DNA of 44,670 nucleotides from Paracoccaceae bacterium. Lineage in GTDB: Bacteria > Pseudomonadota > Alphaproteobacteria > Rhodobacterales > Rhodobacteraceae. Position 1 is the stretch's first letter. The number at the start of each line of letters is the position of its first letter. The notes beneath the pieces were generated by a model. It was not told the origin of the DNA. It saw only the letters and a program-made list of their open reading frames with translations, and did no database searches. The stretch lies in contig JAAEZA010000037.1 of NCBI GenBank assembly GCA_018223125.1, forward strand, positions 1 to 44,670. Reading direction: 5' to 3'. Made by a program: the position numbers and the translations under genes. Below, one piece after another: positions 16,927-25,157 of this stretch.

Positions 16927-18042
16927 TTAGTCGCCCATTTCGGCAAGTGTCCATTCCAGCGGGAAGCTTTCGGGTTCAACATGGGGACCGGTGCAATCTT
17001 CTTTTGCCCTGTAAACCGACAGTTCAAACCGTTGTTGCTCGGCAATCCAGTTGTGAACTTCATAAGACCCGCAATTCAGGTTTATATTGCCATAACGGGT
17101 TGAAACCAGCCTGTCCCGACCGGCCAGCCACTGCGGGTTCATAATTGTTGCACGGTCCGGTGCGTTGTGTGCAGGAGGCAGTTCGAAACGTTGCATTGCA
17201 TATTCGACCCCGTTGGCCGGATCATGCAGGACGATATAATAGCTGACATTGGCCTGTCCGATCCGGCAGGGGATTAGAAAGATGGTCCGGCCGGAGGCAT
17301 CCCTGTTCACAATTGCCCCCATTTCATTCAAGGGACCGGCGGGATCGCCGCAGTCTGCCTCTGTGCGGCCAAATTCCAGAACGGCCGCTGGCAGTTCGTC
17401 CGGCGTGTAGAGGACTTCAACATAAGCTGCCTCCTCCCCTTCCCCTGCCGGCAGGGCGCCATCCGGTCCGTTGTCCGTGCCGTCTTGGGGGAAGATGTCC
17501 GACGGACTGTCCACTGGGGCGGCCCCGCGGGCGACAATGGCATCCCTGCGGCCCAGACGCCGCTGGGCGATATCCATGACCGTCAGGGAGTCGATGGCTC
17601 CGGCCAGAGGAACTTCAAAGACCTGCACGCCACGTTCGCTCCGGAAATCGATTGTTATAAACAGGGTCTCTCCGGTCATGACCCCGTGCAACAGGTCGCT
17701 GTCGAGTGGCTCTGACGTGGTAAAGCTGTTGTCCGAGACAGGGCCAACCTTGCGGACAATGCCTTCAATGACTCCGGGTATGTCAAACCGGACGGCAGCA
17801 CCCTCGCCAAGCAGGGTTTCCGGTGTCAGTTCCAGCAAGAGGGGACTGTTTGCCGCCGCGCTGCGCTCGATGCGCAGGGTAAGCGTTTCATAGTCTTCCG
17901 TCTGTCCTTCGGTATCGGCACTGCAATAGCCCTGCCTGTCACACTCTACCCACCACTGCCGCATGGACTGGCCGACATCCTGTGCAAGGGACATCTGGCC
18001 AAGCACAACAAGTAAGGCCATTAGGCGTAGGAGAGTGAACAT
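16927..18042 (-). CDS. DUF1176 family exported protein
   Basis: 371 residues from ATG 18042, which has AGGAAC 7 bp upstream and starts a clear signal peptide (MFTLLRLMALLVVLGQMSLAQ); the frame extends to 18135 without such features. Mature text fits DUF1176: WWVECDRQGYCSAD near the N-terminus (WxxxCD...C), then later ADCG, a lone GRDRLVSTRYG stretch, NLNCGSYEVHNW and a terminal CTGP segment. The paired Cys residues suggest periplasmic disulfides. Function is unknown. It is upstream of leuC on the same strand but separated by 229 bp. Confidence 0.78.
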   Translation of the reverse strand: MFTLLRLMALLVVLGQMSLAQDVGQSMRQWWVECDRQGYCSADTEGQTEDYETLTLRIERSAAANSPLLLELTPETLLGEGAAVRFDIPGVIEGIVRKVGPVSDNSFTTSEPLDSDLLHGVMTGETLFITIDFRSERGVQVFEVPLAGAIDSLTVMDIAQRRLGRRDAIVARGAAPVDSPSDIFPQDGTDNGPDGALPAGEGEEAAYVEVLYTPDELPAAVLEFGRTEADCGDPAGPLNEMGAIVNRDASGRTIFLIPCRIGQANVSYYIVLHDPANGVEYAMQRFELPPAHNAPDRATIMNPQWLAGRDRLVSTRYGNINLNCGSYEVHNWIAEQQRFELSVYRAKEDCTGPHVEPESFPLEWTLAEMGD

Positions 18043-18179
18043 GAAGGTTCCTTTTTGATGGGACCCGGGGCGCATAAGACCCGTCGTGGCCGGTGCTAAC
18101 AGATCGACAATCATTTTCCTTAAAAATTTTCGCAATATGTATATTCTGAAATCAGAGGGATCACAGCAGGGGAAATTGT

Positions 18180-19550
18180 TTGGCAGAAGAAGCAGGGACC
18201 GAGCCGGGCGCCATTGTCGGTGAAACGATCAAGGCTTTGCCGACGGTGGCAGAGCAATCTGCCCTGTTCCTGGATATGGCCGAGCGGTTGACCAACCGGT
18301 TGACCCAGCCGTGGAGCGGGTATCAACTTGCGATCATACTGGTGTTGGCGGCCCTCTCTTACGGACTTTACCGATTATATCGTCCCCGTGTGCGCGAATT
18401 CTTGGGTGAATCTCACGGGTTGCCCAAGTGGTTCCTGCGGATATGTGCCGTCCTGAACCAGCGGCTGTGGCTTCTGCTGTTTGTAATAATGTCATGGGCC
18501 ACTGTCTTTGTGATGCGCGAAGTGACTTGGCCGAGCCGGTCCTATTTCATCGGACTTGCAGCAACGCTGGCGCTCTGGTGGCTGATCCTTGTGGTTTCGA
18601 CTCGGTTGATCCGCTCCCGTCCGGTGCGCAAACTGGTGCGCTGGGTGGCGGGGATTTTTGTTGTCCTGACTATTTTCGGCCTGCGGGAAAATGCGGCCAA
18701 TGCGCTGGATACTGTTGCGCTTGATCTGGGGGGCACGCGGGTGTCTCTGCTGACGGTGCTGATCGCGGTCGTGTCGCTGGCAACGCTGTTTGTTGTGGCC
18801 AGTTTCCTGTCCAAGGCCGGATCGCAGCGGATCAACAAGGTGGAGGATATGTCCCCCTCGATCCGCGTGCTGTTGAACAAGGCCCTGCAATTGACCCTTT
18901 ACACCATTGCCTTCCTGATCGGTTTGCGGGTGGTCGGGTTTGATATTGGCAATCTCGCACTTCTCTCCGGTGCGATTGGTCTGGGCATCGGCTTTGGCCT
19001 GCAAAAGATCGTTTCCAACCTTGTCTCCGGTGTGATCATCCTGCTGGATAAATCCATCAAACCCGGCGATGTAATCTCGCTCGACGGGACATTCGGCTGG
19101 ATCACCCAACTTGGCGCCCGCTATGCCAGCGTGCTGACACGGGACGGACGCGAATATTTGATCCCGAATGAAGACTTCATCACCAGTCAGGTGATCAACT
19201 GGTCCCATTCCTCTGATCTGGTGCGGCTGGAGATCAATTTCGGTGTATCCTATGACAGCAATCCCCATGAGGTGAAAAAGCTTGCCTCCGAAGCCCCCCT
19301 GTCAGTGTCCCGCGTGGTGCCGATCCCAAAACCGGTCTGCCATATCGTGAATTTCGGGGACAGTTCGATTGATTTCACCCTGCGGTTCTGGATCAGGGAC
19401 AGCACGGCAGGTCTGACCAATGTGCGCGGGGATGTGTTTCTGGCGCTTTGGGATGTGCTGGATGAAAACAACATCGAAATTCCCTTCCCGCGCCGCGATG
19501 TCAGTATTCTGTCGGGGGCGGTGCCAACCAATCCGCTGCCGAACGACTGA
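18180..19550 (+). CDS. MscS-family mechanosensitive ion channel
   Basis: 456 residues. MscS channels open on membrane tension during hypo-osmotic shock. After a cytoplasmic N-terminal segment of about 45 residues come several membrane helices, more than the three of E. coli MscS. The pore helix and conserved beta-domain entry are clear: LSGAIGLGIGFGLQKIVSN followed by LLDKSIKPGDVI. The beta domain includes GWITQLGARYASVLTRDGRE and LIPNED. The start is TTG 18180, placed 3-10 bp after AGGGGAA; no ATG lies nearby in frame. Confidence 0.93.
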   Translation: MAEEAGTEPGAIVGETIKALPTVAEQSALFLDMAERLTNRLTQPWSGYQLAIILVLAALSYGLYRLYRPRVREFLGESHGLPKWFLRICAVLNQRLWLLLFVIMSWATVFVMREVTWPSRSYFIGLAATLALWWLILVVSTRLIRSRPVRKLVRWVAGIFVVLTIFGLRENAANALDTVALDLGGTRVSLLTVLIAVVSLATLFVVASFLSKAGSQRINKVEDMSPSIRVLLNKALQLTLYTIAFLIGLRVVGFDIGNLALLSGAIGLGIGFGLQKIVSNLVSGVIILLDKSIKPGDVISLDGTFGWITQLGARYASVLTRDGREYLIPNEDFITSQVINWSHSSDLVRLEINFGVSYDSNPHEVKKLASEAPLSVSRVVPIPKPVCHIVNFGDSSIDFTLRFWIRDSTAGLTNVRGDVFLALWDVLDENNIEIPFPRRDVSILSGAVPTNPLPND

Positions 19551-19636
19551 TACCCTCCTTTCCGCCAGCCCCAATTATCCCGTTTCAAAGCGCTTCGTTT
19601 TGGGTGTAGGCTGCGCGGGAATCTGAAGGAGTTCCC

Positions 19637-21022
19637 ATGTCACCCAAATTCGCCGAAGCCTCGGAAACCGCAATTCCGGTTGATGTGATTTCAACCGACG
19701 GGCTCGCCCATTTCTTCGAACACGCGCCTGCGGAAACGGTCACATGGGCCAAGGCAAACGGATTTGCCGGGAAGCTCGGGCAGGTTTTGACAGTCGCCGG
19801 ACCAAAGGGTCTGGGCCGTGTGCTGGTGGGCTGGGGAACAGAGCCCCAACGCAAGCGGGATCGCCTGCATATGGGTGCCGTCGCCGCGCAACTGCCGGAA
19901 GGTACTTACAAATTCGCCTCCGGATTGGACGGAGTGGAAAAAACACAGGCGGCGCTGGCGTGGTTGTTGGGTGGCTATGTGTTTGACCGTTACAAAAAGA
20001 AACCTGCACCGAAGGCAGCGCTGGTTGCCCCCGAAGGTGTGGATGCCGCGCGGCTGGAAGCCATAGCCGCCGGAGACTTCCTGACACGGGATCTGATCAA
20101 CACCCCTGCGTCGGACATGGGGCCGGACGGTCTGGAAGCCGCATTTCTGGAACTGGCGCAAAGCTACAAGGCGAAAACCGCAGTCATTCGCGGGGATGAT
20201 CTGCTGGCGCAGAATTTCCCGATGATCCACACGGTCGGGCGCGCTTCGGATCAGGCACCGCGATTGCTGGATATGATCTGGGGCGATGAAAGCGCGCCCA
20301 AGATCACGCTGGTGGGGAAGGGCGTTTGTTTTGATACGGGCGGTCTGAACATCAAACCTGCCGGATCAATGGGATTGATGAAAAAGGACATGGGCGGCGC
20401 GGCAACGGTTCTGGGGCTGGCCAAGATGATCATGGCGCTGGACCTGCCTGTGCGCCTGCGTGTGCTGGTGCCGGCAGTGGAAAACTCCATCTCGGCGGGG
20501 GCGTATCGCCCGCAGGATATTCTGATGTCCCGTAAAGGTCTGAGTGTCGAGATCAACAACACCGACGCTGAAGGCCGTCTGGTGCTGGCCGATGCCCTGA
20601 CCCTTGCGGATGAAGAAGAACCCGATCTTCTGGTGTGTAAGGCAACCCTGACAGGGGCTGCGCGGGTTGCGCTCGGACCGGATCTGATGCCGTTTTATAC
20701 CGAGGATGATACGCTGGCTGCGCAATTGTCTGAAAGTGGCGCAAGGGTAGAAGATCCGCTGTGGCGGATGCCATTCTGGGAGCCTTACGAACCGATGATC
20801 GAACCGGATGTGGCGGACCTTGATAATGCGCCCAAAGGCGGCTTTGGCGGGTCTATCACCGCGGCCCTGTTCCTGCGCCGCTTCGTGGAACAGACCGACC
20901 GTTTCGTGCATCTGGACATTTACGGCTGGACCCCTGCGCCCAAAGCGGGCCGCACCCTTGGCGGGGCGTGCCAGTCTGCCCGCGCCATGCTGGACGTCAT
21001 CGAGCAGCGGATTACGACATGA
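19637..21022 (+). CDS. M17 family leucyl aminopeptidase
   Basis: 461 residues. M17 enzymes are cytosolic two-metal aminopeptidases that release N-terminal residues from peptides. The metal and catalytic motifs are intact: VGKGVCFDTGGLNIKP, MKKDMGGAA and the signature NTDAEGRLVLADAL. AAGAYRPQD-like text is also present (SAGAYRPQDI). A GAAGGAG site precedes the ATG. The 3' end overlaps the NlpC/P60 gene by 4 bp (ATGA), so a peptidase and a cell-wall peptide hydrolase are coupled, consistent with peptide turnover or recycling. Confidence 0.94.
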   Translation: MSPKFAEASETAIPVDVISTDGLAHFFEHAPAETVTWAKANGFAGKLGQVLTVAGPKGLGRVLVGWGTEPQRKRDRLHMGAVAAQLPEGTYKFASGLDGVEKTQAALAWLLGGYVFDRYKKKPAPKAALVAPEGVDAARLEAIAAGDFLTRDLINTPASDMGPDGLEAAFLELAQSYKAKTAVIRGDDLLAQNFPMIHTVGRASDQAPRLLDMIWGDESAPKITLVGKGVCFDTGGLNIKPAGSMGLMKKDMGGAATVLGLAKMIMALDLPVRLRVLVPAVENSISAGAYRPQDILMSRKGLSVEINNTDAEGRLVLADALTLADEEEPDLLVCKATLTGAARVALGPDLMPFYTEDDTLAAQLSESGARVEDPLWRMPFWEPYEPMIEPDVADLDNAPKGGFGGSITAALFLRRFVEQTDRFVHLDIYGWTPAPKAGRTLGGACQSARAMLDVIEQRITT

Positions 21023-21840
21023 GCGATCGACGCCTCTGGCGCGGTAACGGGCGGGTGGCCCATAGCAGCCTGTCCGGTCAGGTCGGGGAGATTCCCCTGA
21101 CGGAGGGTGAACTGTTGACCGTTCAGGTGCCAGTGGCCGATCTGTTGGCCGCGCCGCAAGGGGCACTGGACCGGCAGCTTGTCTTCGGAGAGCGCTTCTG
21201 TGTGCTGGAGACCCGTCAGGGTTACGCCTTTGGCTTTGCGGAGCCTTCTGGCTATGTGGGGTACATTGAAGCGGTCCATTTGTGCGCGATGGAGGCACCG
21301 ACCCACCGTGTCCGGACATTCGGTGCACATCTTTACCCGACACGGTCGATAAAGACGGTTCCGGCGCTGACGCTGCCGTTCGACAGTTTCCTGACCTGTT
21401 CGGAGCAGAAAGACGGGTTCTGGAAGACGCCGCACGGTTTTGTGCCGGAACAGCAGGTTAGCCCGATAGAGGCTGTAACCACCGACGCGGCCGGAACCGC
21501 GCTGCGTTTTCTGGGCGTGCCCTATCTGTGGGGCGGAGACAGCAGCCTCGGGATTGATTGCTCCGGTCTTGTCCATGCAGCCTTGCGCGCCGCCGGTCGG
21601 GACTGTCCCCGCGACAGTGACCAGCAGGAGGCATTTTTTGACGCTGTTCCATCTGGGGCGGATTTGCAGCGGGGGGATCTTGTCTTCTGGAAAGGGCATG
21701 TCGGGATGATGCTGGATCGTGAACATATTGTGCACGCGAACGGGCATCACATGTGTACCACGGCAGAACCGCTGGCACGGGTGGTCGAACGGATCAGGGA
21801 CGCGGAAGCACGGGAGATAAGTGCTTATTGCAGGCCCTGA
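21019..21840 (+). CDS. NlpC/P60 family cell-wall peptidase
   Basis: 273 residues from ATG 21019, which overlaps the aminopeptidase stop as ATGA. SH3-like regions occupy about residues 20-145 and the NlpC/P60 domain about 155-270. The catalytic Cys181 is in LGIDCSGLVHAAL, His is in WKGHVGMML and a third polar residue (His in IVHANGHH) completes the triad. Such enzymes cleave D-Glu/meso-DAP or related bonds in murein peptides. There is no signal peptide, so it may act on imported muropeptides in the cytoplasm together with the coupled aminopeptidase. That last point is inference. Confidence 0.92.
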   Translation: MSDRRLWRGNGRVAHSSLSGQVGEIPLTEGELLTVQVPVADLLAAPQGALDRQLVFGERFCVLETRQGYAFGFAEPSGYVGYIEAVHLCAMEAPTHRVRTFGAHLYPTRSIKTVPALTLPFDSFLTCSEQKDGFWKTPHGFVPEQQVSPIEAVTTDAAGTALRFLGVPYLWGGDSSLGIDCSGLVHAALRAAGRDCPRDSDQQEAFFDAVPSGADLQRGDLVFWKGHVGMMLDREHIVHANGHHMCTTAEPLARVVERIRDAEAREISAYCRP

Positions 21841-21846
21841 GAAAGC

Positions 21847-22194
21847 CTAGTCCACGGAGCGGATCAATTTGCGTTCCAGCACACGCAGCACTGCTTTCAG
21901 GTCATGGCCCCGTTTCAGAACGCGGCCGTCCATGCCGATAATCGCGTACATTCCCTGTTTTCCTGCCAGCTTGGGCCGTTTTTCAATCCGGTAGAGTGCA
22001 TGTTCCGCACTTCGGCGGAACACGCAAAAAACCGCGACATCCTTCAGCGCCGAGATGCCATAGTCCCGCCATTCGCCTGCGGCGACCATCCGTCCGTAAA
22101 GAGACATGATCGGGCCGAGTTCTGTCCGGTGGAAATGGGTCTTGTCCCCTTCGGGACTGCGGGGGGAGAACGGTGTTACAGTGTGCATGTTCAT
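21847..22194 (-). CDS. DUF2794 family protein
   Basis: A 115-residue soluble protein of the alphaproteobacterial DUF2794 family. Typical text is FHRTELGPIMSLYGRMVAAGEWRDYG (given in part), AVFCVFRRSAEHALYRIEK and GRVLKRGHDLKAVLRVLER. Function is unknown. It converges on the NlpC/P60 gene with a 6-bp gap, and its 5' end faces a long non-coding stretch. Confidence 0.88.
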   Translation of the reverse strand: MNMHTVTPFSPRSPEGDKTHFHRTELGPIMSLYGRMVAAGEWRDYGISALKDVAVFCVFRRSAEHALYRIEKRPKLAGKQGMYAIIGMDGRVLKRGHDLKAVLRVLERKLIRSVD

Positions 22195-22349
22195 GTATTT
22201 ATTTTGGTTCGCACAACCGTGAATGGCAAGGGTTAACCTTGTCGAAAATGCGGCGCGAAATCACCGCTAAATCGCCCCAATCTGAGCACAGAATCGTCGG
22301 GTTGGAGCATCATAAAGGCCCTACGCGTATAGTGAGTAACGAGTAACAG

Positions 22350-22393
22350 CCCCGACGAGACCGCCGTGTACTGGCGCCTCGGTCGGGGTTTTT
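22350..22393 (+). terminator. Strong intrinsic terminator with no upstream plus-strand gene
   Basis: Stem CCCCGAC...GTCGGGG extended by GAGACC-GCC / GGC-GCCTC (about 15 pairs with small bulges), then TTTTT on the plus strand. The nearest plus-strand gene ends at 21840, on the far side of a minus-strand gene, so the terminated transcript is probably a short RNA starting between about 22200 and 22340. Confidence 0.7.
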
Positions 22394-22563
22394 CATTTCG
22401 GCGGTGCGGGCTGCAAGGCTGCCCGCGAGCCTGGCAAACTGCTTGAGAAGTGTTTTTTGAAAAACCATATTCTTGCCGCAATCCCTCCCTTTCTTCGCCC
22501 AGATCACAGGTGAAACTTTCCTCATAGCTGAAACAATGCTTGCCTCTGACGCGGCACTCAAAA

Positions 22564-22640
22564 CAGCCCCCACCCTTGGGTGCTGCGTCGGGGCTCTATC
22601 CTCCTCCCCCCCCACACAAGTAGCATCTGAAAACAGATGC
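22564..22640 (+). ncRNA. Candidate two-hairpin RNA element with a CCUCCUCCC motif
   Basis: Read on the plus strand, hairpin 1 pairs AGCCCC with GGGGCT around an inner CACCC/GGGTG stem (22565-22595). An open stretch with CCTCCTCCC (22600-22608) follows, then a perfect hairpin GCATCTG-AAAA-CAGATGC (22623-22640). C-rich anti-Shine-Dalgarno-like motifs next to hairpins occur in some rhodobacterial and rhizobial small RNAs. Expression and ends are unknown; it might be just the 5' UTR of the downstream gene. Confidence 0.3.
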
Positions 22641-22775
22641 GAATGGCATTTTACGTTTGCCCTTTCAGCGTGGCTGTAGTTCTTTGGGCGCGGACCATCC
22701 CCTGTAATCTGCGGGGGACAGATTTATTTGCGCCGTACCTTCGCAAAAGGGGCGGCGCCAGAGGGGGAATACACC

Positions 22776-24356
22776 ATGCGCGACTTTCATCTGCCCGGAC
22801 GCTCTCCGGTTTTTGCAGCAAACGGTATGTGTGCTACCTCGTCGCCTCTGGCGGCGAAGGTGGCCGTCCAGATGCTGGAGGCAGGCGGCAATGCAGTCGA
22901 TGCAGCCATCGCCGCAGGCGTTTTGTTGGGATTGTGTGAACCCCAAATGACAGGCATCGGCGGGGACTGTTTTGTGCTGGTGAAGCCTGCGGGCAGCGAA
23001 GACGTTGTTGCGCTGAACGGATCAGGGCGTGCGCCGGCGGCGCTTGATGCGGAAAAACTGCGGGCAGCGGGACATAAAACCATGCCGCTGCATGATGCGG
23101 CCGCGGTGACGGTGCCCGGTGCGATTGATGCGTTTTGCCGCTTGTCCAAGGATTATGGCAAGCTGGGACTGAAGGCGGCGCTGGCCCCTGCGATCCATTA
23201 CGCCCGTGCGGGGGTGCCTGTGGCGCCGCGCACCTGTTTTGACTGGGAGCGTGCGGCGGAGTCCTTGCAGGGTGCTGCACGGGATTTCTATCTTGTGGAC
23301 GGAAAAGTTCCCGCACCGGGCCAGATTTTCCGCGCTCCCAATCAGGCCGAAGTGCTGGAACGTGTCGCCATGGAGGGGCGGGCCGGTTTTTATGAAGGCG
23401 AAGTGGCCGAAGATATGGTCAATTCGCTGAATGCGCTGGGCGGTGTGCATACGCTGGATGATTTTGCGGCGACGGCTTGTGAATATACGGATCCGATCAC
23501 GGGCAGTTATAAAGACGTGGAACTGGTCGAGCATCGCCCGAACGGGCAGGGGGCCACGGCGATCCTGCTGGCCAATATCCTGTCCCACTTTGATATGGCA
23601 GCTTACGGCGCGCTGAGCACGCAGCGTGTGCATATCGAAGCGGAGGCCACAAAACTGGCTTATGACACCCGCAACCGGTTCCTTGCCGATCCGGATTATA
23701 TGAGCCGACTGGACTATATGACCTCTGCGGAAACGGCGGCGAAACTTGCGGGGCTGATTGATCCGCACAAGGCCATGGCCTCTGCGACAACAATTAGCGA
23801 AAGTGTGCATAAGGAAACGGTCTATCTGACAGTGGTGGATCGGGACCGGATGGCGGTTTCGCTGATCTATTCGGTGTTCCATTCCTTCGGGGCAGGGCTG
23901 GCTTCTGACAAATTCGGGATCAATTTCCAAAACCGCGGTGCGGGGTTCTCGCTTGAGGCGGGGCATCCCAATGAAGCTGGCGGTGGCAAGCGGCCGATGC
24001 ACACAATCATTCCGGCGATGCTGCGCAAGGGCGGTAAGGTCATCATGCCGTTTGGTGTGATGGGCGGACAGTACCAGTCTACGGGTCACGCGCGTCTGGT
24101 GTCGAATGTTGTGGATTACGATATGCCGGTGCAGGAAGCGATTGATGCGCCGCGCAGCTTTGCGGCGGACGGGAAGCTACAGTTGGAACGGGGCTACAGC
24201 GCAAATGTGCGCAATGACCTGATGACGATGGGGCATGACATTACCATCCCCGATGTTGCCATCGGTGGCGCTCAAGCGATTGTGATAAATCACGAAACCG
24301 GCGTTCTGGAAGGCGGGTCCGATCCCCGCAAGGACGGTTGTGCTCTCGGTTATTAG
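22776..24356 (+). CDS. Gamma-glutamyltransferase family protein (YwrD-like)
   Basis: 526 residues from ATG 22776, which has AGAGGGGGAA upstream; the frame is open from 22728. An Ntn hydrolase made as one chain and expected to self-cleave before Thr348 (in KETVYLTVVD). Classical enzymes have TTHxS at this point; here the second Thr and His are replaced by Val-Tyr, as in the YwrD-like subgroup. Other text fits: GGNAVDAAIAAG, GIGGDCFVLV, SFGAGLASDKFGI and GGGKRPMHTIIP. No signal peptide is evident, so a cytoplasmic acylase-like role is possible. True gamma-glutamyl activity is uncertain. Confidence 0.9.
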   Translation: MRDFHLPGRSPVFAANGMCATSSPLAAKVAVQMLEAGGNAVDAAIAAGVLLGLCEPQMTGIGGDCFVLVKPAGSEDVVALNGSGRAPAALDAEKLRAAGHKTMPLHDAAAVTVPGAIDAFCRLSKDYGKLGLKAALAPAIHYARAGVPVAPRTCFDWERAAESLQGAARDFYLVDGKVPAPGQIFRAPNQAEVLERVAMEGRAGFYEGEVAEDMVNSLNALGGVHTLDDFAATACEYTDPITGSYKDVELVEHRPNGQGATAILLANILSHFDMAAYGALSTQRVHIEAEATKLAYDTRNRFLADPDYMSRLDYMTSAETAAKLAGLIDPHKAMASATTISESVHKETVYLTVVDRDRMAVSLIYSVFHSFGAGLASDKFGINFQNRGAGFSLEAGHPNEAGGGKRPMHTIIPAMLRKGGKVIMPFGVMGGQYQSTGHARLVSNVVDYDMPVQEAIDAPRSFAADGKLQLERGYSANVRNDLMTMGHDITIPDVAIGGAQAIVINHETGVLEGGSDPRKDGCALGY

Positions 24357-24380
24357 GATCACCGGATCCGGCAGGACACA

Positions 24381-24407
24381 GGCCCGTCAGCATGCTGGCG
24401 GGCCTTT
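24381..24407 (+). terminator. Intrinsic terminator after the gamma-glutamyltransferase gene
   Basis: GGCCCGTCAGC / GCTGGCGGGCC (one G-T pair) with a very small loop, followed by TTT, 24 bp past the stop codon. Confidence 0.75.
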
Positions 24408-24447
24408 CTGCGTTTTGCGCGTTTAACGGAGGCCCGCGCCGGTGGTT

Positions 24448-24517
24448 CAAGACCCTGCATGTATGAAGCTTCAAATATGAAGCTTCATACAAGACGCTTC
24501 ATATTTGCAGGGTCTTG
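24448..24517. repeat. 70-bp nested palindrome between convergent genes
   Basis: Outer arms CAAGACCCTGCA (24448-24459) and TGCAGGGTCTTG (24506-24517) are perfect. They continue inward as GTATGAAGC / GCTTCATAT with minor mismatches. The centre holds two direct copies of TATGAAGCTTCA (24462-24473 and 24476-24487), and TATGAAGCTTCATA is itself a 14-bp palindrome. It lies between the ends of the transferase gene and hspQ. The rest of the 394-bp gap (24357-24750) shows no gene I can support. Confidence 0.7.
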
Positions 24518-24750
24518 ATTGGATTTTGCAATCTTATCAGTGGGTTGAAAGGCAGGCGGGGCGCAGGCGCCGGTGCCAAAACGGCAAAATCCGCCTGACC
24601 TGCCATAAAGGCGGAAGGCGCGGCGGTTTTGCAGTATGTAGAATGTAAGTATTGTACGGCACTGGTACGATGCCCTGCGGCTTCCGGCATCCGGAGAGAA
24701 AGGCATCACGCAACAGCCAGAGCAGGCGGGCGATCCTTCCGGCAGTTGCC

Positions 24751-25077
24751 CTAGTTCATCTGAACTTCAAGCTGGTACTGGCCGTCATTCAGTTCGCCAA
24801 ACATGGCAATGACTTCGGGATGGTCTACCGGCGCACCGGTCGGATCCGTTTCGAGATTTTGCTCGGACACGTAAGCCACGTAATAGGAAGAGTCATTTTC
24901 CGCCAGCAAGTGGTAGAAAGGCTGCTCTTTTTTGGGACGTGTTTCCTCTGGAATACTCTCCCACCATTCCTCGGTGTTCGAGAAAGTCGGGTCTACGTCA
25001 AAAATGACACCCCGGAAGGGATGTTTACGATGGCGGACGACTTGTCCGATGGTGAATTTAGCTTCCGCTTCAAACAT
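24751..25077 (-). CDS. hspQ: Heat shock protein HspQ (hemimethylated-DNA-binding YccV-like domain)
   Basis: A 108-residue protein, the usual length. Family text is clear: FTIGQVVRHRKHPFRGVIFDVDP, split by the conserved EEWWESIPEETRPKKEQPFYHLLAE, then YVAYVSEQNL (quoted in parts). In enterobacteria HspQ acts as a specificity-enhancing factor for Lon protease and binds hemimethylated DNA in vitro. An AGGAGT site precedes the ATG. It diverges from the AEC transporter gene across 80 bp. I did not find a clear RpoH-type promoter. Confidence 0.9.
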   Translation of the reverse strand: MFEAEAKFTIGQVVRHRKHPFRGVIFDVDPTFSNTEEWWESIPEETRPKKEQPFYHLLAENDSSYYVAYVSEQNLETDPTGAPVDHPEVIAMFGELNDGQYQLEVQMN

Positions 25078-25157
25078 GGTTACTCCTGATTCCCCACAAT
25101 CTGTGTAACAAGAATCTTACGATCTCATTGACATTCTGTCCGATATTGGGGGATTGA

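Larger units (their letters stand above)
22195..22775. other. Structured non-coding stretch between DUF2794 and the gamma-glutamyltransferase gene
   Basis: About 580 bp without a convincing protein gene. It holds a strong plus-strand intrinsic terminator (22350-22393), a GC-rich hairpin near 22405-22425 (GCGGGC/GCCCGC), a TTTTTTGAAAAA tract at about 22452-22463, and a two-hairpin element around CCTCCTCCC (22564-22640). The ten-base sequence AGCCCCGACG at the terminator recurs inverted at 22586-22595. It could carry the 5' UTR of the transferase gene and one or two small RNAs. I could not match it to a known RNA family. Confidence 0.6.

Noticed and set aside
22327-22342. Sequence resembling a T7-type phage promoter (ACTCACTATA on the minus strand)
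   Set aside because: Only the ten-base core matches, the flanks differ, and no phage polymerase or phage gene is present.
22500-22540. GAGGAAAGT on the minus strand, reminiscent of RNase P RNA
   Set aside because: The other universal RNase P segments (such as ACAGAA-type and the P4 partner) are not found at the right distances. tmRNA, SRP RNA and 6S RNA hallmarks are also missing.
24485-24709. A 74-codon minus-strand frame after hspQ
   Set aside because: No ribosome site, no similarity I recognise, and it runs into the nested palindrome; treated as non-coding.
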